Assembly: GCA_014529385.2 (NCBI GenBank)
Contig: CM043959.1
Location: 64,619,753-64,683,752, forward strand
Origin: Adiantum capillus-veneris
Taxonomy: Eukaryota > Streptophyta > Polypodiopsida > Polypodiales > Pteridaceae
Direction of reading: 5' to 3'
DNA length: 64,000 nucleotides
Position numbers and translations under genes: made by a program. Shown piece after piece: positions 12,292-24,496 of the stretch. The notes beneath the pieces were generated by a model. The model worked only from the letters and a program-made list of their open reading frames with translations. It did no database searches and was not told where the DNA came from. Position 1 is the first letter of the stretch. The number at the start of each line of letters is the position of its first letter.

Positions 12292-12499
12292 TGATGAGTG
12301 CGCGTGTGCGTGTACGGAGTGTGTGCAAGAGAGGGGAAGAAGAGAAAATGGGGAAGGGGAAGATACACAGGCAGCCACTGTGTAGGTTAGTGGAGAAGAA
12401 AGAGAAGGTTAACACTTCCTCTTTCTCTCCCTATATTGAATAGGGGAAATCAAGTGTACAAGGGTAGTTTCCCACGGCCACCTGGCCTACACCCCAACA
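12292..12499 (-). repeat. Copia-1 5' LTR
   Basis: 208 bp, the partner of 5676-5883. TG...CA ends are followed by the TSD CTGTG at 12500-12504. Confidence 0.95.
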
Positions 12500-12504
12500 C
12501 TGTG

Positions 12505-14760
12505 GTACCAGTAAATGTACTCATACGAGCGACGCTTCAAAAACAAAATTATATTCTTGAGGAAAGAGACACGTCATCAATTGTCCAATCTCAGAAGAAG
12601 AAGAAAACACGAAGAAAGAGATCGCAAAAAGTAGCGAAGTCAGACCCCAACTCAAAGACAAACATAGGGACTGATGATGACCCCGTATATATGAACGACG
12701 CTGAAGAGGATTCTGATTCAGGTGAAACCATGGAGACCAAAACGACCACTAGGAAAGAAACCAACAAGGAAGATCTTCATGAGCCACAATGGCCAGGACC
12801 CAAGAAGAAGATAGGAACTTACCCAAACCCTACAGAGGAGATCGAGCAAGTCAAGCAATTAAAGAGTTTGGTAGAAGAGACCCAAAGGGATTTAGAGCCA
12901 GCACCTAGACAGATCTAGATTACAGACAAAGTGTTTCCTACGCAACGACAACCTCACCAAGTCCATAGACCCTTAGCCATACCTAGTGTCATCCAAAAAG
13001 AAAGTGACTTAAAGTCATGGGAAAGTGGGCGTACTCACTTCTTGTTGAAAAGAATGTTTAGAGAGGGACTACCTAACCCTATCGAAGAAATGGAGCTCCC
13101 ATCTTCTCCACATCAAAGTACTGAAGCCCAAAAGGTGCCGTTAAACATTACCAAATTGATGGATTTCATGGCTTCAGAAGTTAGAACCACCATCATCTCC
13201 AAACTATATGGAGACCCCGAGCTATTCTTAGCTCTTCAAGCTTTTCTCAATGGAGACTGAAAGTTGGGCTACCACAATTTGCACAGATGGATGGAGCTAG
13301 GGAGATGCCAATAGAGGAGGAACAATTACATCCACAACCCAACCTAGATGAGAACTCTGTTGTAGAAATACCTGTTAACAAGTTGGGACAATTCTTTGAG
13401 GGCAATGAATCCAATGTAACCATACCAATCACTACCAAGGGATTAACTGTGAAGGAAATCCTTGATGGTGGCGCTGGGGTTAGCATTGTGACTAAAAATT
13501 ACTGGGAAACTATGGGAAGACCCCACCTTAGAACCACAACCATAGTAGTAAAGATGGACAATAGGTCTATTGTTAAACCTATTGGGATGCTAGATGATCT
13601 CAAGATCAAGGTCTTTGGACATAAAATAAGAAATACCTTCATTGTTATGGATTTCTCCAAGCACACTATGGCATCTGAGATGATCTTAGGACGTCCTTTC
13701 ATGAGGGAAGCAAAAATGGTGCATGACTGGTCTAAAAACCGTGTCTACTTGCAGTTCCAGGACTCTGTTATTCGAGTAGATCTTGTAACTGGTCGAGCAC
13801 ATCCTCTAGGAAACAGATATATAATTGATCATGGATCTGACACCATAGTTCATCGGCCCGATTGTAGTATTGTTACACATGTAAAATGGACACTAATGTT
13901 GGGGAAGATTCTCCTTATATGGATGTTCTATCTGGGATGACTAAGTCTGACAATGTGGATTGGGTCCACCTAGCAACAACCATAGACATTTGGGGAAATA
14001 GGGGGACTACCTGGGTTACACATGAGGGGGATGAAATGCCACCACTTGTACCTTTAAATATGATAAGAGCAATGTATATAGCTTCTCACAAGACGCATCC
14101 TACTATAGCAAAGAAAACATAGAAGTGGGTCCCTAAAGCTTTTTTAGCAGCCATGGTTGATGCTAAAACAATAGGAGCCTTTTAAGAAACGCCCCACTCG
14201 CTCTCGAAAATGTAAGGAAATGTTGCATTGGATTCCTAAAATACTATTGGAATCCCAAGGCTACTATGAAGGAAATGATCAAATCTGGGTGCCAAAATGT
14301 AAATTGTGCTCTTACCTATCACCTGACCCATGTGAGTCCAATCGTGTAGCTCCAAAACGAATTGAAGATCGTGGGAAAGGAAAAATCACAAGACACTATA
14401 CACGAATCCGGAGCTAGTTTGGGTACCAAAGAAAGAACAATTTATTCCACCTAGCTCAGGAATAGGGAAATCAAATGAAGCTTTTTGCTCTTCATGTAGT
14501 TCATTTACGAAAATAGAAGCTTCGACACAACCTCCACCTACTATTGTACATATCCATGTAAACAAAAAAGAATTTGCACCTCCCATTGTAAGTTCACCAC
14601 CTACAACAACGTTGCAAATAAAATCATGGGAGAGTACCTTACCACCCTTGCAACTAGATAAAATGCCTAGTGCGGTCGAAAACTATTGGTCAAAATCTTC
14701 ACCCAAGACAACTTGGAACAATTGGTTTCAAAGGGTAACGACATCATTCCAAAAGGTATG
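12505..14760 (+). pseudogene. gag end and retropepsin of copy A, right part
   Basis: This continues copy A after the Copia-1 insertion and matches 45485-47737 of copy B closely. A basic, Lys/Arg-rich stretch (KKKKTRRKRSQK) lies near the start. A retropepsin-like domain at about 13440-13740 has LDGGAGVSIVT at the active-site loop (D-G-G where D-S/T-G is usual) and a later ILGRPFM flap-end motif. The frame is broken by stops at 12916-12918, 13258-13260 and 13938-13940. No reverse transcriptase, RNase H or integrase follows. Confidence 0.8.
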
Positions 14761-15059
14761 ATCTACCTAAGGAAGGGAGGAGTGTTTGCTGACAATCATC
14801 ATTCACTCACTCCCCTCTCAACCTTCCTCCCTGACCTCTCAATCTCCCAATCTTAGGGAATGTGTATATAAAGCCTTATACTCACAAGAACAAGATAAAA
14901 AAGTAAAAGAGCAAGAGCCACCAAACAAAAATCTGGAAACCTACGAGTTCTAGTATATGACACAACATCATAACAACACATTATGCACAAGAACACGACC
15001 TTTTGACATGAGCCTTATAATAATTGCACTCTAACCATCATCTATCTGTGTGTACAGAT

Positions 15060-15544
15060 ATGGCTAGAACGCTAGAGTCCTCTACTCTTGCCTTGGGTGA
15101 GAGTACCCTCTTTATTTTTCACAAGTGTTTCACATGGTCTTTCCGATGCTTGCCTGTGAATGGGATTTGGTAGCTACGCTAGCATGTGAGAGGAATTTTG
15201 AGGAGCTAAAATGGTTAATACGTCTCTTGACCATTACTGATCCATACTTAGTAGAGAGCGTCTCTCCCATTGCACAAGCTTACCCTTTTGACCAAGATGA
15301 CTATAGACGTCTAGTGACCTTCTTAGTAAACATTGGTGCCTCTAATGATGAACATGATTTACATGATTATACGGATGGCACATATGGTCTCATGAATGAT
15401 GACTTTGTTTTTCTCAACGATGAGGAGGATAGGGGTTTAGCCTTAGGGTTGCCTCCCCATCTCTATAATATCCTATTCCTTGACTCTCTAGGGGGGGAGA
15501 GGTTGCAAATAATTAGGTTAGGGTTCCTTATGTTGTTTAATTGA
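15060..15544 (+). CDS. Extra ORF downstream of protease in copy A (unknown function)
   Basis: An ATG at 15060, preceded by TGTGTACAG that could serve as a splice acceptor, opens a frame. A one-base slip before about 15125 shifts it, after which about 139 codons run to a TGA. The peptide is non-repetitive, with an acidic middle (NDEHDLHDYTDG; FLNDEEDRG). I recognise no domain, signal peptide or clear membrane segment. Copy B lacks this stretch; its matching region (about 47990-48090) goes directly to the shared downstream sequence. Some plant LTR elements carry an extra ORF in this position, but calling it one is inference. Confidence 0.4.
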
Positions 15545-16600
15545 GTTCAATAAGGGTTGGTGTCTCTTACCACTAATGCGCCTCTTAGGGGTATTCCTTG
15601 TGTTTCCTAGTGTGTACATGAACGTGTTGCTGTTGTTGGGATTTGGACCTTCATGCAATCTTTCTCTCGTTCACTCTTCAAATCAAGCGCGATCATCAAC
15701 ACAAACAGGTGTTCTTAATCATTAGCATTGTCCCTTGTCTTTTTTTTGCATCTATGTGTGTGTTTTTAAATGTGATTGGTAGCACAATATTCCGCACATT
15801 TGCTTAGATTAAACATTAGATTCTGTATATTTTTTTTGTCATAATCCCTTGTCTAGGTTTCAAAATCAAGTAGTCTGACTAGGCTAGTTTAGGATTTAGA
15901 GATCTTCTCTTAATACCATGGGGAATGCCTTCCTAATAATCAATGGTTACTTTAGGTTCTTAATCGATTTAGGCAGCATTCTGTGCAATGTTCTAGGGCT
16001 TTCTAGTGGGGTTAGTCCCTATTGACCTTTAGCTTAAGTATTATAAAGGGAGTTTACTAGTTTGATGAGCTTAGGGAGGGTAACAGTGTTATATGACCCC
16101 CCAAAGTTACAAAATTAAAATGCTGAAAACGAACAAATTTTTTATTAAAAAAATCAAAGTGCCACAATGTAAAATCTTAAGCTAGAAGAGATATCTTAGC
16201 TTGATTTGGTACTTCACTCACATGTATCGCCTATGGTACTAGAGCCCTAGAGGTTCCTAGTGTGGATGCTTTTCCTTGAAAAGCAAAAAACCCAAGGCAT
16301 ACAAAATAAGCATACACATCAAAATTGAATCAATGTGAAAACCCCCTGGGGGGTCAAAGAAAAGAAAATAAGTCAAGCGATGATTTTATGAGCAATTCCT
16401 TTTATCGTAGCTTAACTAGAAGGTCTTCTAGGTATAACATCAAATACTTGGCTCTCGCGATTAAACAACTTAATTGACCAGCAAAAATTAAGAAGCTTAC
16501 CCATGGTATTAATAGTAGACCTCTAATGCCTTTCGACCGTTAAATTAGTGACCCCATACTTGTTTCGTTTTTTTACCTTTACAACTGTTTATGTGTTAAA
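15545..16600 (+). other. 3' internal non-coding region of copy A
   Basis: It matches 48090-49140 of copy B over about 1 kb with scattered differences and contains no long frame. Homology stops near 16600, before any polypurine tract or LTR, so copy A is truncated at both ends. Confidence 0.7.
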
Positions 16601-17033
16601 TTACCACACACTCCTTATTGTGTTTGATAAGGAATAATAGAGTATGTTAGTAATGGGTGTGGTTGTTCGTGATTGGCCACTTGGCCATTACCCCAAAACC
16701 TCCTGTGCAATGACCAATGTGGCTTGAATGGAGTAAAGCAAAATCATGTACATAAATATGTACAATTGTGAAGCATGATAGTGGCTTCACCGCACACTCA
16801 TAAACTCTACGCAATGTGTAAATTGCTCCGAAGTTATGGACTATGTAAGAGCATGTGTAGGTTTGTATCCTAGATGGACTTTGACAAGATTGATCCACTT
16901 GTCTGTCAACACATCCTATATGAAGTGGTCCCTTACCTCTATGCATTTCATTTTGAATAAAACATAGGATTATTTCCAAAGCAATGACACTTTGACTATC
17001 ACAATACAACACTTGAATCCATTGACCCTTGTC

Positions 17034-17624
17034 TGTTAAGTATGGAGCCTGATTTACCCCTTGTAATTTTTTGTGTCAAAAATGCACATTTGTAAGGCCC
17101 CCGTTATGAGGAGAAGCCATCGTGCATGAAGAAAAATAACTCGCCGAAAAATAAAAATCACTCGTCGGAAACCAAAGTTTTCACCGGAATATTATGGCCG
17201 GACGGCGATCGAAAAGCGATCGGAAAACGATCGGTCAGTTGGCCGGTGGGCTGGTGGCCAGTGGTCGGAAGTCAATGGCCGGTGGCCAAATTCAAAAGCG
17301 GGCTTGTCTTCTCAAGGGAGGCTACACATGGGCGGATTGGAGGGTCCGATTTGGACTTATCTACACAAGGGCGGCTACACATGGCTGCCTCTCATAAGAG
17401 AGGGCAGCCCTTTTGGCCTATAAAAGAAGGCCATTTCTACACACATTCCATAGTGTGAAGTTGATGCAACAAGGTGGGTGTGAGGTGGTGAGAGTGAAGC
17501 AAGGTGGGAGCTCCAAAAGGGTATAATCCCTTTGTAACCTACTTCTTGTTTTGAAGTACTAAAGCCACTGAGTGGCTACTTTCTCGTGGACGTAGCCCAC
17601 ATTGGGTGAACTACGTATATCATG

Positions 17625-17683
<59 letters not shown>

Positions 17684-17769
17684 CTATAATCTCTTTGTGT
17701 GTGAAAATTATCTCTCTCCATTAAATAATCTACTCAATTGTCTACTTAGCTACGTCATATTTCCTAACA
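17034..17769 (+). mobile_element. Solo LTR of another retroelement, inside the decayed copia
   Basis: A 736-bp block running TGTTAAG...CCTAACA interrupts the RNase H region, which resumes directly after it. The flanks TTGTC (17029-17033) and TTGTT (17770-17774) look like a 5-bp TSD with one change. Inside are a TATA box (CTATAAAAG, about 17417), a downstream CGTAGCCCACATTGGGTGAA segment of the type seen in plant copia LTRs, and a (CT)26 tract at 17629-17680. There is no internal region or second LTR. Confidence 0.75.
17629..17680. repeat. (CT)26 microsatellite in the solo LTR
   Basis: 52 bp of pure CT downstream of the LTR TATA box, in the R/U5 part. Confidence 0.95.
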
Positions 17770-19578
17770 TTGTTTAAACCTCCCACTAAACATGCCAACC
17801 ATAAATCTTCCTTGCTTGCCTCTTACGCTGCAACATATTTAGTCTCTGTAGTGAAAGAGCACGTGCAAACTTGGAGGCATGAGTATCCAGCAACTGAAGC
17901 AAAAATACATGCTTGCTATACCTTTCAAGTACTTGAGGATATATTTCACTACATCCCAATGTTTCTTGCTAGGGTTATACATGTAATGACTCACCACTCC
18001 CATTGAAAATGCAATTTTGGCCTTGTAGCCCCCATCACCTACATGAGATTGTCGGAATATTGAATCTTAGCCATCTCGGCCTTCTCAGCATTTGATTTAA
18101 GAGAATCATCCTTGCTAAGCTTCATATATGTTGGCATTAGGGTACTACATGCCTTCCCCCCTTCATATTGAAACGATGCAAGACCTTCCATATGTATGAT
18201 ACTTGAGACAACTCAAGAATGCCCTCTCACCTCTTATGTTTGATTTGCATACCAAGAAAGTGACCCAACATCTTCTTTAATTGGCAATCTTGTGAGAGTT
18301 CTTTCAATGATAACCATGCAATTAAGATATAACACAAGTAGAATGAGTGAGCCATCATTGAGCTTCTTCATGTTCAATCAATGATCCTCTTGACTCCTTT
18401 TATATCCATGAGACTGAATAAATGTATTGAGATTTTGATACCAATGCATGGATCCTTGCTTCAAGCCATAAAGTGCTTTTTTGAGTTTGCATACAAGCTA
18501 TTCTATGCTTGGCTTAACAAACCCTTTAGGTTGTTGCATGTACACATCCTCTTGGAGGTCATTGTAAAGAAAAACTGACTTCACATCCATTTGGACTAAC
18601 TCCAAGTTCTCAATAGCTATTAGTGCAAACACCATATGTAAAGTAGTCATTTTGACCACAGGTGAGAAGATTTCATCAAAACCTACACCTTTTTGTTGCT
18701 TGAAACCCTTAGCAACTAATCTCACCTTATACTTAGGCTTTGGATCTCTCGATGTAAACTTTTTCTTGTAAAACCATTTGCAAGGTAAGGCTTTTCTTTC
18801 CCTCATGCCATTTGACCAATTCCCAAGCCTCACTTTTGACAATTGAATCATATTCTAATTACATAGCTTGCTTGCACTGCAGTTTATCTTCCATCTACAT
18901 GGCTTCTTGAAAGCGATATTATTCTTTGTACTCAATCAGCATGACATAATGCACATGTAGCTAAAACAACTCAAGTAGATGTGAAGCTCAACTAGAGCAT
19001 CTCAAACCTTGACTACTGCTCTTTGCTCAGAGCATTGCTAGTGGAAGGCTTCTCACTAGACTTCTAAGTTCTTATTGAAGTTAAGGGAACATCCTCAAAT
19101 GTAACTCTTCTCTACTCAACCTCTTTGACAAGCTTTTTATGCATCTGAAAGTCATTGAAGATCACATTTGAAATATGAATAGTTTAACGAGATTCCTGTG
19201 CTAGATCCAATAGCCCATCTCTCCATCTACACCCTACCCAACAAAGACGCAATTGTGAGACTTTGGGTCAAACTTCTTTCTAAGCTCTTTTGGCACACGA
19301 GCGAATGCCTTGCAACCAAAGACATGTAATGAGTATAGTGTGGTTTCGTACGTGACCACAACTCCTTCAATGGTGTACTAGGTGGTCTATTTATGATGTG
19401 AACTGTTATATAAATAGCTTCATTCCAATGCTTAATGCTTCAGCTTTTTTGAAGCCTTCTTCACCTCAGGTCTTTGAATGATTTAAGATAGTGGCCCAAC
19501 AGTTATGATTATGATCTAGCTCTGGGGAGTACTGAAGGCTGCATTTCCCTTCATGATGAGTTTGTATATTACCTTGTG

Positions 19579-19770
19579 TGAAGTGTGTGTATGCGGTGCA
19601 TGTGCAGAGAGTGAGAAGGAGGAGAGAGAGAACATGATGTGTAGGGTGGAGCAGGACTCAAGATGAGATGCCCCTTATTCTTTGTACATATACAAAGTAA
19701 TAAGGTGGTCAGTGGGCAGGCACCCATAGCCTGGGCGTTCGGGCAAGGCACAAAGGCCTTTACCCCAACA
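19579..19770 (-). repeat. Copia-2 3' LTR
   Basis: 192 bp. It matches 23967-24218 except for a very short GA run. It begins (minus strand) TGTTGGGGTAAAGGCC. Confidence 0.92.
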
Positions 19771-19900
19771 ATTCTCCCACTTAAAGGTGAATGTGCAGAT
19801 AAGTGGGTCCTACTAGCTAAACTAGTAGTATGTACGAGAAAACAAGTGAGAGACTCTCTCAACCTATGCCCATTGACTAGCTCAATCGATCTACATGTTG

Positions 19901-20383
19901 TCATATCGGCTCTAGGGATAGGTGAGCATGCAAACCCATGCTAGAGCATGCATGTAAATCCCACATACTACTCTGTATGGTTTGCAAAACTCCACTATGC
20001 CTCATGCTAGTGTCAGTCACCTTGCAATTGACAATCCCTCCTGCAAATGCTCCCACTATAGTTGTTAGGTCAGTCCTCAACACTAGTTGGTCGTACATGA
20101 GACACTTGAATGCTGACAAATTATGTGCAAACCTAGTTGTCATAGCCTCCCTTGTGCTATCTACATGTATAGCATCATCAGGACTACCCATTGCGTATGG
20201 ATTTGTCAACGATGGCACTAGGATGGCTACGTTCCTCTCACCCATAAGCAAAATTGTGCATCCTGCCACCAACTCATCAGCCTCTAGCATGAGCATATCA
20301 AGGAACTCCATGTTCGTCATCTTTGTCTGTGTCTTTAGGGAGCAGACTTGCTCTACCTCTAACTGCACAGACTCTAACAACAC
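19901..20383 (-). CDS. Unrecognised 160-codon ORF inside Copia-2
   Basis: In element orientation it lies after the protease remnant and before the 3' LTR. The peptide has mixed composition with no motif I recognise, and the plus strand is also open over the same stretch (19938-20474). It could be the rest of a decayed gag-pol, a captured fragment, or chance. I give it no function. Confidence 0.2.
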   Translation of the reverse strand: MLLESVQLEVEQVCSLKTQTKMTNMEFLDMLMLEADELVAGCTILLMGERNVAILVPSLTNPYAMGSPDDAIHVDSTREAMTTRFAHNLSAFKCLMYDQLVLRTDLTTIVGAFAGGIVNCKVTDTSMRHSGVLQTIQSSMWDLHACSSMGLHAHLSLEPI

Positions 20384-20667
20384 TTATTGTGTCTCACTAC
20401 AGCACTATCGCTCTACCTTTATCTCTATAGAGTCTACTGGCACGTCCTACATAGATAAATGCTCTGTCTTGTGATCATGGTGGAGCTGCTCACCTGCAAA
20501 GGAGACACGTCTTGTCTCTCGCTCAAAGCATGGCAACAAAAAAATCGAGACCATGCCGTCTCGAACCTCAAACACATGCATAGCATATAGCAAGCCACTA
20601 TGGGATCCTCTGGCAATAACTAATAATCACGATGCATCTAGAAAGACTGACACCCAAAATCTGATAA

Positions 20668-21000
20668 TTATCTCATTGAGATCAATTTTTGTCTCAGTTG
20701 AGGAACATAGAGCACATGTTTTAGCGTATACAATGCACCACTGGGCAATGATAAGCAAACATCTCCTACACCTACAATGTCAAACGTTGAACCACAAGCC
20801 AAGTGCACACAACCAAAGCTCCCACTAGAGAAGGTGCTAAACCAGCCACGATGCGATGTGATGAGGAAAACTGCATCCTCATCTAGCAACCAACGGGAAG
20901 GTGTGTCACCTCTAGAAGACATGTAAGGAGGTGGAATGCTAAAGGGAAATGTGACATCATCGTCACTCGCATATGAAGCCACTGCTCTAGCATGTGTCAA
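20668..21000 (-). pseudogene. Copia protease-region remnant with altered active site
   Basis: About 75 residues align in pattern with the copia protease and following pre-integrase region: WLLDEDA, WFSTFSSGSFG, IVGVGDV, HVLYVP and LISMR. The catalytic triplet position reads D-E-D instead of D-S-G, so it cannot be an active aspartic protease. A related copy at 25.86 kb reads D-E-Y, which suggests the change predates both copies. The upstream part of the frame is unrelated to Copia-1 gag. Confidence 0.75.
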
Positions 21001-23950
21001 AACCTCATCTGCATCTCACATAAATCTCCATTGTTGTCTCATACATCCGAAACAAAGGCACCTAATGTACCCTGTGTGACCACAATGCCAACATCGCATG
21101 TACCAACAACTACGAAACCACCGTCTCTTACGAGTCACGATAGACTCTAAATTGTCACACATGTCTCCAAACATAAGTGAATGTCAAGAAATTATGGCAA
21201 GAAAACCAGGGAGAAATCTGGAAGAGTCTCCCCTGTAAACTGAGCAAAAAACTCAAGCGCAATCTCTACCATAAATTATGCCAAACTAGCAACAAAGTGG
21301 GAGACAACTTGACCACTACGCAGTCATGGAAACTATGATCAAATGCATCAAAATCAAAGCTCACATGTGTGTAAATAGCTCCACAGTCTGTTATGTGCAA
21401 GCACACAATCTCGGACAAACAACTCAACTTAGTAGTGAGAAAAATAGCTCAAAACGCATCCCACAAGAGAAACTGCATACAAAAAATCAGCAAAATACCT
21501 ATGAGACCTGTGAATGGCAAAGTATGTAGCCACACAAGCATATGCAATCCTCACTCCTACGAGAGTGGATACAAGAATAGTAATCCATGTCCAAGCTGTC
21601 AAAGTGGGAGTGAAACTCGACCACTAAATCATTAGAAAGTAAAACTGCAGATACACATGAAACATGGCAAGAATCGACAGAGTTTTCTATGAAAGCTGAG
21701 TGAAAACTCACAAAATCTTACCAATACCACATAAAGCATAGACAGATACTCAGTGTCTCAGTAAACAAATCCACAAACGGTATACATGCACTACCAAAAC
21801 CCTGGCAAACATGGCTCACTCCTGAATGAGTGGCTATATGGACGTGTACCTGTCCAAAAATGTTGTGAACCTATGAACTTAGTATCTGTGAGCTATACCT
21901 AGCTGAAGTTGTATTCGCAAATGCACACATAGCAAAAAACACACAAAATTGTGCTAAAACTACTCTTTGGATTGACCCACACAGTCATTCATGCACACAA
22001 TACATGTGCTGCATAATCTGTAGTGCAAATGATGTGCAACCTGCGAGCAAAATGCCTAGAATCAGGCACACTACCTCATCAATCAAAAAACACGTCGATC
22101 AAAAACCAAACACAAAGCACAATCAACTAGCTGCGTGTGATTGAAATCATCATTCGAGAGCCGTGCTCATGAGAAAAAATACTCCGAAATGGTCTGTTGA
22201 AGTCGATATGCGTCAATGTGTGCCGCTAAAGCTGGAAAATTGGAGTACCGTTGAAGCCAAAATGTTGTGGAGACTATGTCAGAGTTGGGCCGCTCTAAAT
22301 GGGGGCTAGAGAAGAACCGATGCTGCTTTCTCTCATTGGGATGTCTTTCGGAGCCAAAATCACTTCGGATGAGCGTGTGGAAGGGTAGTTCATGGAAAAG
22401 CTATATTGGAGGAGATTGTAAATGCTCCCTATCGCTCTTGGTATGTCAAAGCCAAGAAAATATGGTTGATGTCGTCTTTCATTGTTAGACAGAAGTGCGT
22501 CAATGCTGTAGCTATCGATGCTCGAAGCCAATGTCGAGCCGTCGATTCCGAGAAAAAACACCGAAGCCGTACCCGTGTTGTCATGGGAGGAGAGTGTATC
22601 CAATGTTCGGGGATGCTTGAGCTTACTCACTGACTCTCACACGCATTACCTATGTGTGCACCCATGCATCAAGGGTGCACGCATCATCGCTCGTTTTACC
22701 ATGACCAAGAGAGCTCCGAAGCTCTCTGTCTTGCTCTCTCTTTCCGCTTTCGTACCGATTGTGAAAAACTTTGCAATCACAGAAGCCGGCACTTCGCTCT
22801 CTTTCTTGGTTTCTCTCTCAGTAACGAGTGTGTGTACACACTCTAAGAGAGAAACTATAAAAAGCTATCTTCTCTGTTGATTGTATCGTTCTCTTCTCTG
22901 TGAGTGTGTGTGTGTGTGTGTGTCAACTACACACATGCTAGATGCTTCAATTGCTTGCCAGTGTTGGTGAAATTGCTTTAACCTACAAGTCCCCAGATTC
23001 CCCTCACAATTGCCAGTGCTTTTAGCCAAAGAGAGAGTGTGTGTGGACACAAGTACACACACATGCAAAACTTCTACTGCAACCCCAAGTTCAATGATCA
23101 ATTGGATTTCCTTGCTTTGCTTCCCCTCCAAGGCTTCTAACAGCCCAACGCTACACACACTAATTCTAAATTTGAAAACATTGCTCTATTGCTTCAAATT
23201 TGTGAGCTCCAATTGCCTCAAGCTTGCCTCGATGTCCAGCTTCCCCTTGCAATTGTAGGGCTTGACCAACACTGCTTGTGAGTGATTTTTTAAAAAAGGC
23301 TCATTTTGATGCAACTTGCTTGCTGCTTGATTTCACCTATGAGCTCGACTCGACTTGCTTGTGAACCCTTAATTGGCCTTGCCAATTAGAGTACACACAC
23401 TTCTTGATTGCTTGCTTACCGAGCTCCAATGCTTGGTGCTCTCAAGCCTTGCTCAATTCAACTGCTCGTGAGCCGCTGGGTTGGTTTCCCCCCCAAAGAT
23501 TCCCTTGCATCTTGGCTACTTGCTTTAACACAAAAGCACACACACCTTGACTTCTTCAAGATGATTTGTGTCAGCTTCTCTTGCAACTCATAGATTTTGT
23601 GTGTGCTCGATTTCATGTGTTGACCTGCAGATCCCAGTTCACATGCTCCAAAACCTCCTGATCTCCTGCTTGACCCTTGTAAACTTTGCAATGACGACTA
23701 TTGCCCTGAATTCTCCAAGCTCACAACCTCTGCTCTGTGCAAATTCAAGTGCTTCAATTCTCCAAGCCCGAGAGGGTTGCGCACATGGTGCTCCGAGATC
23801 CACTGGATCTACATCTGATGCAGTCGATTCGGTTCGATCTGGTTCGGGTTTGCTAAAGGAAGCTACGTCAAGCTTCCATAGCCGATCTCCGAGCTCCGTC
23901 ACTTTTGTGCCGATCGCCAAGAAGCCATCACATGCACACGATTGCCATCG
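21001..23950 (-). other. Copia-2 long leader or unassigned interior
   Basis: About 3 kb between the protease remnant and the PBS, with no convincing frame. Like the Copia-1 leader it contains TG/CA tracts (about 22903-22923 and 23037-23064) and many short repeated words such as AATTGC and GCTTG. Confidence 0.6.
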
Positions 23951-23966
23951 TGGCCCTGATACTAGT

Positions 23967-24006
23967 TGAAGTACGCATATGCAGTGCATGTGCAAAGAGT
24001 GAGAAG

Positions 24007-24081
<75 letters not shown>

Positions 24082-24218
24082 ACAGTGTGTGGATTGGAGC
24101 AAGACTCAAGATGAGATGCCCCTTATTCTTTGTACATATACAAAGTAATAAGGTAGTCAATGGGCGAGCGCACATAGCCTGGGTGGCCGGGCAAGGCACA
24201 AAGGCCTTTACCCCAACA
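23967..24218 (-). repeat. Copia-2 5' LTR with expanded GA tract
   Basis: 252 bp. The (GA)n tract at about 24009-24079 accounts for most of the length difference from the partner LTR. Ends TG...CA. Confidence 0.92.
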
Positions 24219-24230
24219 TTGTGCTCCAAT

Positions 24231-24383
24231 TGTTGGGGTAAAGGCGGGGTGCCTCTTACCTTTGTCGGACGTGCCAGAGGTGTCCGATCGTCCATCACTT
24301 GTACACACCTTATTCTTTACTAGATAGAAGAATAAGGGGCTCACACACACACATTGTGGTGAGTTGCTCCACCTACATCCTAT

Positions 24384-24439
<56 letters not shown>

Positions 24440-24478
24440 CCAAACACAGGAGCACACACCGCATTCATGCACTCTTCA
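24231..24478 (+). repeat. LTR of a Copia-2-like family, plus orientation
   Basis: Begins TGTTGGGGTAAAGGC and ends CACTCTTCA. It shares an organisation with the Copia-2 LTR: the same start, an AATAAGGGGC block, a CT tract at 24386-24438 and a GCATTCATGCAC-type end. No PBS follows it; the next sequence is an integrase fragment. Confidence 0.75.
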
Positions 24479-24496
24479 TATTCCATATACAAAAAA

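Larger units (their letters stand above)
5676..12499 (-). mobile_element. Copia-1: full-length Ty1/copia LTR retrotransposon, nearly intact
   Basis: This is a 6.8-kb element on the minus strand, bounded by two 208-bp LTRs that run TG...CA. The duplication CTGTG sits exactly outside both ends (5671-5675 and 12500-12504). By eye the LTRs differ at four positions (about 2%), so the insertion is young relative to its neighbours. Next to the 5' LTR is an initiator-Met-type PBS, and next to the 3' LTR a polypurine tract. One long gag-pol frame fills the left half and a 2.2-kb leader the right. It sits inside gag copy A, whose sequence reads straight through once the element and one CTGTG are ignored. 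Confidence 0.95.
16640..19573 (-). pseudogene. Decayed copia element related to Copia-1
   Basis: The minus strand shows the 3' half of a copia pol at moderate identity to Copia-1. RNase H ends at 16780-17030 and resumes at 17775 after a solo LTR. Reverse transcriptase is readable at 18498-18851 (WFYKKKF, LVAKGFKQQKG, FDEIFSPVVKM, QMDVKSVFLYNDL). Linker and integrase end follow to about 19560. Stops and frame changes are frequent. Its integrase side is cut by Copia-2 at 19579. Confidence 0.82.
19579..24218 (-). mobile_element. Copia-2: LTR element with reduced coding capacity
   Basis: This is a 4.6-kb element on the minus strand. LTRs at 19579-19770 and 23967-24218 both run TG...CA, with a perfect TSD TTGTG at 19574-19578 and 24219-24223. 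The LTR size difference is mostly a GA tract expanded in the right copy. A PBS-like stretch (plus-strand TGGCCCTGATACTAGT, 23951-23966) adjoins the 5' LTR, and a polypurine tract like that of Copia-1 adjoins the 3' LTR. The interior keeps only a protease-region fragment. Integrase and reverse transcriptase are absent, so it depends on another element for mobility. Confidence 0.9.
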
